DNA of 5,860 nucleotides from assembly GCA_003526435.1 (NCBI GenBank), contig DPWF01000099.1, positions 3,219-9,078 of the forward strand, written 5' to 3'. The stretch comes from Chitinophagaceae bacterium. Its GTDB lineage: Bacteria; Bacteroidota; Bacteroidia; Chitinophagales; Chitinophagaceae. The position numbers were made by a program, and so were the translations under genes. The notes under the pieces were generated by a model, which ran no database searches, was not told where the DNA came from, and saw nothing but the letters and a program-made list of their open reading frames with translations. Positions 1 through 5,860 of this stretch are shown piece after piece (position 1 is the first letter of the stretch; each line of letters starts with the position of its first letter).

Positions 1-519
1 ATACCTTATAGCATTCCATCCATGCAAAAAACACTGGCAGGTATTACAGATGCCGGGTTTGCTGAACAGTTTTTCAGAAAATACATTACCGGGCATGAAG
101 CAATTGATTATGCTTCCCTTTTTGCCAAAGCAGGATATGAAGTGAAGAAAGCGAATGAAGGAAAAGTAAATATTGGATTGAATACCCGTGCCAATGATCA
201 GGGGAAATTACTGGTGAGTTTTTCTACCACCAAAGGATCTTCAGCCTACGAAGCTGGCTTGGATGTAAATGATGAGATTTTACAACTGGATCAAACTCCG
301 GTTAAGACACCCACAGATATCACCAATTTTCTTTTACAAAAAAAACCAGGCGAAACTGTCGTTGTAGTATACAAACACCGTGGAAAGGAAAAGAAAACAA
401 CAATGATTTTAAAAGAAAACAGCAGTTTAACCATCACAGACATGGAAAACAGCGGTCAGATAATCAATGACTCGATGAAAAAAATCAGGAACAGTTGGTT
501 TACATCAAAAGCAGAATAG
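1..519 (+). CDS. M61-family (glycyl aminopeptidase-like) peptidase with PDZ domain, C-terminal part
   Basis: This is the 3' end of a larger gene. The frame is open from base 1, and the first in-frame ATG (22) lies inside conserved sequence, so it is not the true start. The 172 visible codons begin with a helical stretch containing FFRKYITG (visible residues 24-31), which resembles the segment that follows the catalytic domain in M61 peptidases (usual pattern FFxRYVxGxE). A PDZ domain follows at about residues 50-145, with the typical core SAYEAGLDVNDEILQLD and a later KKPGETVVVVYKHRGKE strand. M61 enzymes are zinc aminopeptidases of roughly 550-620 residues, usually exported in Bacteroidota. 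The HExxH zinc site would lie upstream of the window, so catalytic competence cannot be judged. A RidA-like gene follows 35 bases downstream on the same strand with no visible terminator between them, so co-transcription is likely. An alternative is another PDZ-containing protease such as an HtrA- or CtpA-type, which fits less well because of the preceding FFRKYITG segment. Confidence 0.78.
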   Translation: MPYSIPSMQKTLAGITDAGFAEQFFRKYITGHEAIDYASLFAKAGYEVKKANEGKVNIGLNTRANDQGKLLVSFSTTKGSSAYEAGLDVNDEILQLDQTPVKTPTDITNFLLQKKPGETVVVVYKHRGKEKKTTMILKENSSLTITDMENSGQIINDSMKKIRNSWFTSKAE

Positions 520-554
520 CGTATTTCATTTTTTAAGACTACAACTACTTGCAT

Positions 555-1070
555 ATGAGATTATTATTTGTAATAGCGATGACATTATTTGTCAATAGCA
601 TATTTGCACAAACACCGGAAGAAAAATTAAAAAACATGAATATTGTTTTGCCGGCCCCTTCTTCACCCGTAGCGAACTATGTAAAATATGTAAGAACCGG
701 CAACCTTATTTTCTTATCGGGTCATGGACCTTCCAAAGCAGATGGTAGTTATATCACAGGTAAATTAGGACGTGATCTTTCTATAGAAGAAGGCTATGCG
801 GCAGCAAAGCAAACAGGTATCAGTTTATTATCTACTTTAAAAAATGCGGTGGGTGATCTGTCAAAAGTAAAACGTATTGTAAAAGTTTTAGGGATGGTGA
901 ATGGTACAGATAGTTTTACGGATCAACCCAAAGTAATCAATGGTTTTTCAGACCTGATGGTGGCCGTTTTCGGCGATAAAGGCAAACATGCCCGCAGCGC
1001 TGTGGGTATGGCATCTTTACCCATGAATATGGCCGTTGAAATTGAAATGATAGTAGAGGTGGAAGACTGA
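555..1070 (+). CDS. Exported RidA/YjgF/YER057c/UK114-family protein
   Basis: The protein has 171 residues and the Rid fold. I start it at ATG 555. A TTG two codons upstream (549) would add only Met-His and is less likely. Residues 1-18 form a signal peptide (MRLLFVIAMTLFVNSIFA, cleavage before Gln19), so the mature protein should be periplasmic. The Rid domain spans about residues 38-169: VRTGNLIFLSGHGP (47-59), GKLGRDLSIEEGYAAAKQ (69-86), then HARSAVGMASLP (145-156) and VEIEMIVEV (161-169). Arg147 aligns with the catalytic Arg105 of E. coli RidA and Glu162 with Glu120, with the same 15-residue spacing. RidA proteins deaminate reactive enamine/imine intermediates made by PLP enzymes. The GKLGRDLSxEEGY segment suggests the longer 'YjgF-like 2' type rather than classical RidA, so imine deaminase activity is plausible but unproven. 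It follows the M61 peptidase gene by 35 bases and its stop is one base from the stop of the convergent transporter gene. Confidence 0.88.
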   Translation: MRLLFVIAMTLFVNSIFAQTPEEKLKNMNIVLPAPSSPVANYVKYVRTGNLIFLSGHGPSKADGSYITGKLGRDLSIEEGYAAAKQTGISLLSTLKNAVGDLSKVKRIVKVLGMVNGTDSFTDQPKVINGFSDLMVAVFGDKGKHARSAVGMASLPMNMAVEIEMIVEVED

Positions 1071-1071
1071 T

Positions 1072-2289
1072 TTATTTTTTTTCTGAATGCAGGGCTTTGT
1101 ACGCATAGTAGGTACTGGCTATCATCAATAAAGCACCCAAAAAGAACGCGGCGCCTGGAAAATAAACAGGCGCTTCTTCTTTGGTGAAATAGGCAAACAG
1201 GTTGGTCATTAACGGTGGACCAATAATAGAAGTAGCACTCATAAGGCTTGTTAATGCTCCTTGCAATTCACCTTGTTCATTAGGCGGTACATGACCAGAA
1301 ATAATTGACTGTAATGCAGGGCCTGCAATTCCTCCCAGGCAATAAGGAATCAGAAATACAAACATCATCCAGCCCTGGGTGGCAAAGGCAAAGAGTAAAA
1401 GCCCCAGTGCATATAAACCAAGACCGAGATAGATGCTTTTCTCATTACCGATTTTCGGATTCACCACACGAACCAGGCCGCCCTGTACTCCGCCCACCAA
1501 TAACCCTACAATACCCAATGAAATACCAATCATTTTAGGGCTCCAGTTAAACCTTTCTATATTAAAAAAACTCCAGTTGCTTTGAACAGAGTGACCAGCG
1601 ATATAGATCAATATCATTGAAATGATGAGCCCAGATACTGCCGGATATTTTTTCAACTGTAACAGTGAACCAATGGGGTTTGCCCTTCTCCATTCAAATG
1701 CTCTCCTGTGTTCTTTGTCTAAAGATTCTGGCAATACAAAATAACCATATGCACAGTTTAATAAAGCCAGTCCTGCCGCTACGAAAAAAGGAACCCTGGG
1801 TCCAAGCTCTCCAAGCAATCCTCCGATCATGGGACCAAGTATAAAACCCAATCCGAAAGCTGCGCCGATCATTCCGAAATTCTGTGCCCGGTTTTCGTTG
1901 GTGCTTATATCAGCTATATATGCCGATGCAGTTGTGAAACTCGCACCTGTAATGCCTGCAATTACCCTTCCTACAAATAACCATCCGATGGTAGGAGCAA
2001 AAGACAGGAACAAATAATCGATACCAAAACCAAGTAAAGAGAAAAGTAGTACAGGTCTGCGTCCATATTTATCGCTCAGGTTACCCAGAACAGGTGCAAA
2101 AACAAACTGGGTAATGGCATATGCGAAAGTGAGCCAACCTGCATATTGTGATGCTTTGCTGATATCAGATGTATGTAATAATTCTTCTATCAGTTTGGGC
2201 ATTACAGGTATAATCAATCCCAATCCAGTAATATCAATCAACAGGGTAATAAAAATAAATCCGATAGCAGCTTTGCGGTTTTTGATCAT
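1072..2289 (-). CDS. TetA-like (TCR/Tet family) MFS drug:H+ antiporter
   Basis: A 405-residue inner-membrane transporter with a 12-helix MFS pattern and a central cytoplasmic linker at about residues 187-213. It is close in length and motif order to TetA(A)/TetA(B). Visible signatures are [14 protein letters not shown] (18-31), motif [12 protein letters not shown] (69-79), DY at 91-92, [11 protein letters not shown] (107-117), AYIADIST (123-130), motif [17 protein letters not shown] (142-157), LPES (186-189) and GPALQ plus [11 protein letters not shown] (323-349). Asp19, Asp73 and Asp91 match TetA(B) Asp15, Asp66 and Asp84. However, the positions matching His257 and Asp285 are Val265 and Tyr293, so tetracycline may not be its substrate. 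Such chromosomal copies are often auto-named tetracycline resistance proteins in Bacteroidota without evidence; 'multidrug or metabolite efflux' is safer. No tetR-like regulator is adjacent. A weak promoter candidate lies at 2313-2342. The C-terminus converges on the RidA gene with a one-base gap. Confidence 0.9.
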   Translation of the reverse strand: MIKNRKAAIGFIFITLLIDITGLGLIIPVMPKLIEELLHTSDISKASQYAGWLTFAYAITQFVFAPVLGNLSDKYGRRPVLLFSLLGFGIDYLFLSFAPTIGWLFVGRVIAGITGASFTTASAYIADISTNENRAQNFGMIGAAFGLGFILGPMIGGLLGELGPRVPFFVAAGLALLNCAYGYFVLPESLDKEHRRAFEWRRANPIGSLLQLKKYPAVSGLIISMILIYIAGHSVQSNWSFFNIERFNWSPKMIGISLGIVGLLVGGVQGGLVRVVNPKIGNEKSIYLGLGLYALGLLLFAFATQGWMMFVFLIPYCLGGIAGPALQSIISGHVPPNEQGELQGALTSLMSATSIIGPPLMTNLFAYFTKEEAPVYFPGAAFFLGALLMIASTYYAYKALHSEKK

Positions 2290-2312
2290 AGCAGTCAGGG
2301 TAATTATGGTTG

Positions 2313-2342
2313 CAAATTTGCCGTTTTATTTCAAAATACAAA
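2313..2342 (-). promoter_or_regulatory. Candidate Bacteroidota-type promoter for the MFS gene
   Basis: On the minus strand, TTTG (complement of 2339-2342) is followed after 18 bases by CAAATTTG (2313-2320), a 7-of-8 match to the Bacteroidota -7 consensus TAnnTTTG. Transcription would start near 2306, leaving a leader of about 16 bases before ATG 2289. The -7 element lies inside a perfect 10-base palindrome, GCAAATTTGC (2312-2321). The gene needs its own promoter because a terminator lies just upstream at 2387-2414. These motifs are short and degenerate, so this is only a candidate. Confidence 0.25.
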
Positions 2343-2386
2343 GTAATATACATATAAAGCTGTGGTCTTTCAGTTATCCTCACAAC

Positions 2387-2414
2387 AAAAAGGAGGGGCA
2401 CGAAAGCCCCTCCT
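2387..2414 (-). terminator. Intrinsic terminator of the DUF4382-like lipoprotein gene
   Basis: Read on the minus strand, a perfect 9-bp GC-rich stem, AGGAGGGGC paired with GCCCCTCCT, encloses a 6-base loop (2400-2405) and is followed by a run of T (complement of 2387-2391). It lies 25 bases beyond the lipoprotein stop codon and before the MFS gene, so it separates the two same-direction genes. Read on the plus strand there is no T tract, so it should act in one direction only. Confidence 0.9.
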
Positions 2415-2439
2415 CAACCCTTGCTCTTGAAAAACCCTA

Positions 2440-3324
2440 CTATTGTTTCAGTTCAATTACGCCAACATTGGTGTTTTTAGGCGCCTGAACCACGATATTA
2501 TTGATGGTTGTATCCTTGTAATTATTCGATCCGTTTACATACAGTGAGTAGGTTCCGTTTTTCAGACCACGCATTTTAAATTCCCCGTTTTTATTGGGTA
2601 ATGCATACGCTGTATCTGTACCGTTAAATAAAGTAAGCACTGCTTTTGCATCAAGTGGTTTTACTTTTCCTGATACACTCGCGGTAGATTTTTCTACAAA
2701 GAAGTGGAATACTGGTTTCAGATAAAACTTATTGTTATTCACTATTACGATTGACCTGCTCACATCGAAATCGAGCCATAAGCGAATTTTATTGGGCAGG
2801 AACTCTTCTGTTTCATGACCTTTCAACTTGATAAGGATGTAGTTGGGTTTATTATCGGGCCAGTATAAAGGATATGTTACACTATCTTTTACAACTGAGT
2901 TATTGTTCCCGATTTCAATTCTGATCAGACGAATGGCTCCTTTAGGAATTTCGGTTGATGCGAGTAAGGTATCTACCCCATTACGCAGGTTCAGGATATC
3001 ATATACACCTGCATTGATGTTCAGATTGGTCCAGACAAGACCTGAATCTTTTCTGTTACCCACTGTAGATCCAATATAGGCACCCAGCCTGTCCCAGTTA
3101 CAGGTATCGTTCCTGCGTGTGTCTTTGGTGGTATCTACCAATACCTGTACGGCTTTAATCTCTACAAATACCTTGTCAAAAAAACCCGGGCCATCTGTCA
3201 TATAAAGGCTTAGGTTTTGTTTACCGGCTGGAATTTGTGCCGAATCGGTTTTCTTACAGGATGTTATGGCCAATGCAGTGGCGAAGAACATCATTAATCC
3301 GAGGAATACTTGTTTTGTTTTCAT
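2440..3324 (-). CDS. DUF4382-like lipoprotein with C-terminal carboxypeptidase-regulatory-like domain
   Basis: A 294-residue predicted lipoprotein. The signal peptide (residues 1-22) ends in the lipobox ITSC, with Cys23 as the lipidated residue followed by Lys-Lys, a very common start of mature lipoproteins in this phylum. Whether it stays in the inner leaflet or reaches the outer membrane cannot be decided. Residues about 36-205 look like a DUF4382 domain: NLSLYMTDGPG (37-47), DKVFVEIKAVQV (50-61), GVYDILNLRNG (107-116), IPKGAIRLIRIEIG (126-139), RLWLDFDVSRSI (181-192) and YLKPVFHFF (201-209). Residues about 215-294 form a small beta domain (SVSGKV, then NGEFKMRGLKNGTYSLYV) of the carboxypeptidase-regulatory/prealbumin-like type that often follows DUF4382. 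The biochemical role of DUF4382 is unknown; the beta-rich architecture suggests binding or a structural role rather than catalysis. The gene is apparently monocistronic, bounded by a strong terminator downstream and a divergent intergenic region upstream. I found no convincing promoter motif for it. Confidence 0.82.
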   Translation of the reverse strand: MKTKQVFLGLMMFFATALAITSCKKTDSAQIPAGKQNLSLYMTDGPGFFDKVFVEIKAVQVLVDTTKDTRRNDTCNWDRLGAYIGSTVGNRKDSGLVWTNLNINAGVYDILNLRNGVDTLLASTEIPKGAIRLIRIEIGNNNSVVKDSVTYPLYWPDNKPNYILIKLKGHETEEFLPNKIRLWLDFDVSRSIVIVNNNKFYLKPVFHFFVEKSTASVSGKVKPLDAKAVLTLFNGTDTAYALPNKNGEFKMRGLKNGTYSLYVNGSNNYKDTTINNIVVQAPKNTNVGVIELKQ

Positions 3325-3662
3325 GTGTGCTTGATTTTAGCGTAGCATTTACATCATCGGCATTATAATTTGTACATCCTGTTTTTTACTTAGAGCCAAA
3401 AGAATGCCAACTGTGTACTAAGGTTTTGTTAAAGGATATTTTTTGATCTTTGAATTATTCTTTCCTGTATTTGTTTGCAATAATCATCCGTCTGAACATA
3501 CCATTCCCACCCTGCTTATGCAGCCACTTTTAGTTTCTTTTTTTCATCAATAGTGCCCTGTAAAACAGGCGTTACACATTAATAACAGCAGTAGTTGGAT
3601 AAATCAGTCTTATTGAATGATAGCCAAATCTTACTTAACTTGGTTGCCATCAAACTGAATTC
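3325..3662. other. Divergent intergenic region, 338 bases
   Basis: This gap separates the 5' ends of the lipoprotein gene (leftward) and the M20 peptidase gene (rightward), so it should hold both promoters. A candidate for the peptidase is listed separately. A small hairpin, CCTGT-AAA-ACAGG, lies at 3557-3569; it has no adjacent T run and is probably incidental. No tRNA, long repeat or intact gene is visible. One minus-strand frame (3429-3578) reads as a protein-like string broken by a single stop and may be a coding relic; it is discussed in the findings. The gap is AT-rich with several T runs. Confidence 0.6.
3613..3643 (+). promoter_or_regulatory. Candidate Bacteroidota-type promoter for the M20-NIPSNAP operon
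   Basis: TTG (3613-3615) is followed after 20 bases by TAACTTGG (3636-3643), a 7-of-8 match to the -7 consensus TAnnTTTG of the primary sigma factor in this phylum. A start near 3650 would leave a leader of about 13 bases before ATG 3663. There is no Shine-Dalgarno sequence, as is usual in Bacteroidota. The call rests on short motifs and correct placement only. Confidence 0.35.
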
Positions 3663-4961
3663 ATGAAAAAGATACAGACCCTTGTTCTTGCGTTGCTTCT
3701 GTTCAATACTATTTTTTCCCAATCGCTTACCGATACCGAAAAAAAGATCATAGAATGGATAAAAGGACATACCACCGAAGCAGAAAAACTACTGGAGGAA
3801 ACCGTTAATATCAATAGCGGCACATTTAATATAGCAGGTGTTAAAAAAACCGGGGAAATTTTTGCCCGTGAACTGCAAAAAGCAGGACTTGTAACCGAAT
3901 GGGTACCACTGCCCGACTCATTGAAGAGAGCAGGTCATCTGGTTGCCAGTAAAAAAGGTACAAAAGGGAAAAAAATATTTATCATAGGCCATCTCGATAC
4001 CGTTTTTGAACCCGATATGCCTGCCGGCCCTTTTACAAGACTCAATGATTCTACTGCTACCGGTCAGGGAGTAAATGATATGAAAGGTGGAGATGTGATC
4101 GTAGTGATGGCCCTGCAAGCTCTTCATTCTATGAACCTGCTGAAAGACGCTTCTATTGTTGTGTATTTTACAGGTGATGAAGAAGAATCGGGCAAACCTG
4201 TAAGTGTAAGCAGAAAAGATTTCATTGAAAGAGCCAGAAACGCAGACCTCGCCCTGGCATTTGAAACCGCACAGGGTATGAATACCATTGCTATCGGGCG
4301 TCGTGGTTTTAGTAGCTGGAAGCTGGATGTGACGGCAAAGACAGGTCACTCTGCTGGTGTATTCGGGCAAGGATCAGGATATGGCGCCATTTATGAAACA
4401 GCGCGTATCCTCAATCGATTCAGGGAAGAACTGGGTAATGAAAAATACCTCACCTTTAATCCGGGCATTATAGCTGGCGGATCGGAAATGGAATACGACG
4501 ATGAAAAAATGCGGGCAATCGTTTCCGGGAAAACCAATATTATTTCACCATCCGTTGTAGTAGAAGGTGATCTTCGTTTCCTGACTGAAAAACAAAGAGA
4601 TGCAGCCAGACAAAAAATGTCGGCAATTGTTTCAAGCCAGCATTTAAACGGCACTGCTGCAAAAATTTCTTTTACAGATGGTATACCCTCCATGGAGCCT
4701 ACCAAAGGAAATGATGCATTACGGTTATGGGTAGACAAGGTTTCAAGAGATATGGGGCTCGGACCGGCTAATGCAGGCGACCCGGGGTCAAGGGGTGCAG
4801 GAGATATTTCCTATGTAGCCAAATATATGGATTGTATTGATGGCCTGGGTGCTTCGGGCAGAGGTGCGCATGCAGAAGGTGAAACGATTAACCTCAAACA
4901 ATTTCCACTATTGATACAACGTGCCGCATTACTCATTTATAGACTTACACAAAGCGAATAA
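3663..4961 (+). CDS. Exported M20-family metallopeptidase, carboxypeptidase G2 type
   Basis: A 432-residue di-zinc exopeptidase with a signal peptide (about residues 1-19, MKKIQTLVLALLLFNTIFS, then Gln20), so it should act in the periplasm. The M20 catalytic residues all appear present when matched to Pseudomonas carboxypeptidase G2: HLD with His110 and Asp112, GVNDMKGGD with bridging Asp139, GDEEESG with base Glu173 and ligand Glu174, AFET with Glu201, and GAHAEGE with His403. TGHSAG (His229) marks the inserted dimerisation domain at about residues 215-330, whose conserved His completes the active site of the partner subunit. SRGAGDISY (376-384) matches the substrate-binding segment TGGGTDAAY of CPG2. 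Likely reaction: removal of a C-terminal amino acid from peptides or N-acyl/folyl substrates; the exact substrate cannot be read from sequence. The slightly long size (432 versus 415 in CPG2) is normal. It is the first gene of an operon with the NIPSNAP gene 11 bases downstream. ATG 3663 is chosen because it directly precedes the signal peptide. Confidence 0.92.
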   Translation: MKKIQTLVLALLLFNTIFSQSLTDTEKKIIEWIKGHTTEAEKLLEETVNINSGTFNIAGVKKTGEIFARELQKAGLVTEWVPLPDSLKRAGHLVASKKGTKGKKIFIIGHLDTVFEPDMPAGPFTRLNDSTATGQGVNDMKGGDVIVVMALQALHSMNLLKDASIVVYFTGDEEESGKPVSVSRKDFIERARNADLALAFETAQGMNTIAIGRRGFSSWKLDVTAKTGHSAGVFGQGSGYGAIYETARILNRFREELGNEKYLTFNPGIIAGGSEMEYDDEKMRAIVSGKTNIISPSVVVEGDLRFLTEKQRDAARQKMSAIVSSQHLNGTAAKISFTDGIPSMEPTKGNDALRLWVDKVSRDMGLGPANAGDPGSRGAGDISYVAKYMDCIDGLGASGRGAHAEGETINLKQFPLLIQRAALLIYRLTQSE

Positions 4962-4972
4962 AACAACTACCC

Positions 4973-5740
4973 ATGCGAAAACTCATGTATGTTTTGTTAT
5001 TATTTTGGGCAATCAGTGTGAATGCCCAAAATAACAGACAGTTTTACCTGATCAAACTATACCATTTTGCAACCCATACTCAGCAAAAAGCTACTGAAGA
5101 TTTTTTACAAAAAGCCTGGTTACCTGCTGTGCATAAAAAGGGAATCAAACAAGTTGGTGTATTTACCCCGGTGGGAAACGATACAGCCACAAAAAAGAAA
5201 ATCTATCTATTCATCCCACTTGTGTCGCTGAATGATGTGTATCGTTTAGATGATGCGCTTTTAAAAGACCCGCAATATTTATCGGCCGGTGCAACTTATA
5301 TCCAGGCTGCACATGATCAGCCAGCTTATAGCCGTATTGAAACATTTGTGCTTCGCGCATTCTCCGACATGCCCCATATGGCGAAACCTGTTCTTTCAGG
5401 ACCAGTTGAACAAAGAATTTATGAATTGAGAAGTTATGAAGGAGCCACTGAAAAATTGTACAGGAAAAAAGTGGACATGTTTAATCAGGGTGGAGAGATC
5501 AAATTGTTTAAACAGCTTGCATTCAACGCTGTATTTTATGGAGAAGTATTAGCTGGCAGCAGAATGCCCAACCTGATGTATATGACAAGCTTTGACAATA
5601 TGGATGAGCGAGATAAACATTGGAAAATCTTTTTCGATCATCCAGAATGGAAAAGATTATCGGCGTTACCGGAATATCAGCATACAGTAAGTAAAGTGGA
5701 TATTATTTTATTAAACCCTACCAGTTATTCTGATCTATAA
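4973..5740 (+). CDS. Exported NIPSNAP-family protein
   Basis: A 255-residue protein with a signal peptide (residues 1-18, MRKLMYVLLLFWAISVNA, then Gln19), so probably periplasmic. The C-terminal half is a clear NIPSNAP domain: QRIYELRSYEGATEKLYRKK (147-166), a middle strand around FNAVFYGEVLAGSRMPNLMYMTSFDNM (184-210), and the DKHWKIFFDHPEWKRL (214-229) pattern typical of these dimeric alpha/beta-barrel folds. The N-terminal half (about 22-115: FYLIKLYHFA, AWLPAVHKKGIKQVGVFTP, KKIYLFIPLVSLND) has the same strand-helix-strand order, suggesting two ferredoxin-like halves as in other tandem NIPSNAP proteins. No enzymatic activity is established for the family; eukaryotic members are mitochondrial scaffold proteins, and the bacterial exported forms are uncharacterised. 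It starts 11 bases after the M20 peptidase stop and ends at a strong terminator, so the pair is almost certainly one transcript, which hints at a linked role without proving it. Confidence 0.88.
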   Translation: MRKLMYVLLLFWAISVNAQNNRQFYLIKLYHFATHTQQKATEDFLQKAWLPAVHKKGIKQVGVFTPVGNDTATKKKIYLFIPLVSLNDVYRLDDALLKDPQYLSAGATYIQAAHDQPAYSRIETFVLRAFSDMPHMAKPVLSGPVEQRIYELRSYEGATEKLYRKKVDMFNQGGEIKLFKQLAFNAVFYGEVLAGSRMPNLMYMTSFDNMDERDKHWKIFFDHPEWKRLSALPEYQHTVSKVDIILLNPTSYSDL

Positions 5741-5771
5741 AAGAAAGCCCCGGTTAACGGGGCTTTCTTTT
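5739..5771. terminator. Bidirectional intrinsic terminator between convergent genes
   Basis: A long hairpin has its left arm running from 5739 to 5752 (AAAAGAAAGCCCCG) and its right arm from 5758 to 5771 (CGGGGCTTTCTTTT), with a 5-base loop GTTAA. The GC core is flanked by A-rich sequence on the left and T-rich on the right, so each strand yields a GC stem followed by a U-rich tail. It overlaps the last two bases of the NIPSNAP stop codon and lies 20 bases beyond the stop of the leftward gene at the right edge, so it can serve both. Confidence 0.93.
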
Positions 5772-5791
5772 ATTCATTTATGCAGAGAAGT

Positions 5792-5860
5792 TTATAAACA
5801 GTTATTGTACTGCTCAACCACTTTGGTGATCTGAGCATAACTCAACTGACCCGATTTAAT
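5792..5860 (-). CDS. C-terminal end of an unidentified protein (truncated by window edge)
   Basis: On the minus strand an open frame enters from the right edge and ends at TAA (complement of 5792-5794), giving 22 residues: IKSGQLSYAQITKV followed by VEQYNNCL. The string has an amphipathic helix pattern, and the stop lies just before the bidirectional terminator, as expected for a real convergent gene. The fragment is too short to name a family; the pattern faintly recalls enzyme C-termini ending in a helix, but I assign no function. Confidence 0.6.
   Translation of the reverse strand: MKSGQLSYAQITKVVEQYNNCL

Noticed and set aside
549..554. TTG 549 as the start of the RidA gene
   Set aside because: ATG 555 follows two codons later and directly begins a standard signal peptide, so the TTG start is not needed.
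1072..2289. Acquired tetracycline resistance gene on a mobile element
   Set aside because: No tetR, transposase, inverted repeats or compositional shift is visible nearby, and key TetA residues are missing, so a chromosomal efflux gene is more likely.
2114..2488. Plus-strand open frame of 124 codons spanning the MFS start and the lipoprotein terminator
   Set aside because: It runs through the terminator hairpin and antisense to two well-supported genes, and its translation shows no domain.
3557..3569. Small hairpin CCTGT-AAA-ACAGG as a terminator or operator
   Set aside because: The stem is only 5 bp with a 3-base loop, has no following T run, and no gene ends next to it.
3579..3770. Minus-strand open frame of 63 codons overlapping the start of the M20 gene
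   Set aside because: It covers the signal-peptide coding region and promoter of the M20 gene in antisense, and its translation shows no recognisable motif.
3918..4370. Minus-strand open frame of 150 codons inside the M20 gene
   Set aside because: It is antisense to the catalytic core of a strongly conserved peptidase; its translation has scattered Cys/His residues without a family pattern.

Overview
The window looks like an ordinary chromosomal segment of a Bacteroidota bacterium, probably of the Chitinophagaceae type. This is an inference from the moderately AT-rich composition, the absence of clear Shine-Dalgarno sequences before the starts, a 'CKK' lipoprotein with a DUF4382-like domain, and a TetA-like MFS pump resembling the chromosomal copies common in that phylum. 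I could run no database search, so all family names rest on motif recognition.

Layout, left to right. Positions 1-519 (+) hold the 3' end of an M61-type (glycyl aminopeptidase-like) protease with its PDZ domain. It is followed, probably in the same transcript, by a signal-peptide-bearing RidA/YjgF protein (555-1070, +). This gene converges on a TetA-like MFS transporter (1072-2289, -), and a single base separates the two stop codons. Upstream of the transporter and in the same direction is a DUF4382-like lipoprotein (2440-3324, -), which ends in a strong intrinsic terminator (2387-2414), so the two genes are probably separate transcription units. A 338-base divergent intergenic region (3325-3662) follows. 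A two-gene operon then runs rightward: an exported M20 metallopeptidase of the carboxypeptidase G2 type (3663-4961) and an exported NIPSNAP-family protein (4973-5740), 11 bases apart. A long hairpin terminator (5739-5771) lies between this operon and the 3' end of a convergent gene that runs off the right edge (5792-5860, -).

Biologically, most genes here encode exported proteins: an M61 protease (N-terminus not visible), a RidA, a lipoprotein, an M20 peptidase and a NIPSNAP. The transporter sits in the inner membrane. The content suggests peptide or amino-acid handling in the periplasm, but no single pathway ties the genes together. I see no mobile element, CRISPR array, RNA gene or defence system. 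The points most worth a second look are the transporter's loss of two TetA residues important for tetracycline transport, the export of RidA and NIPSNAP domains, and a possible degraded coding remnant in the 3325-3662 gap.
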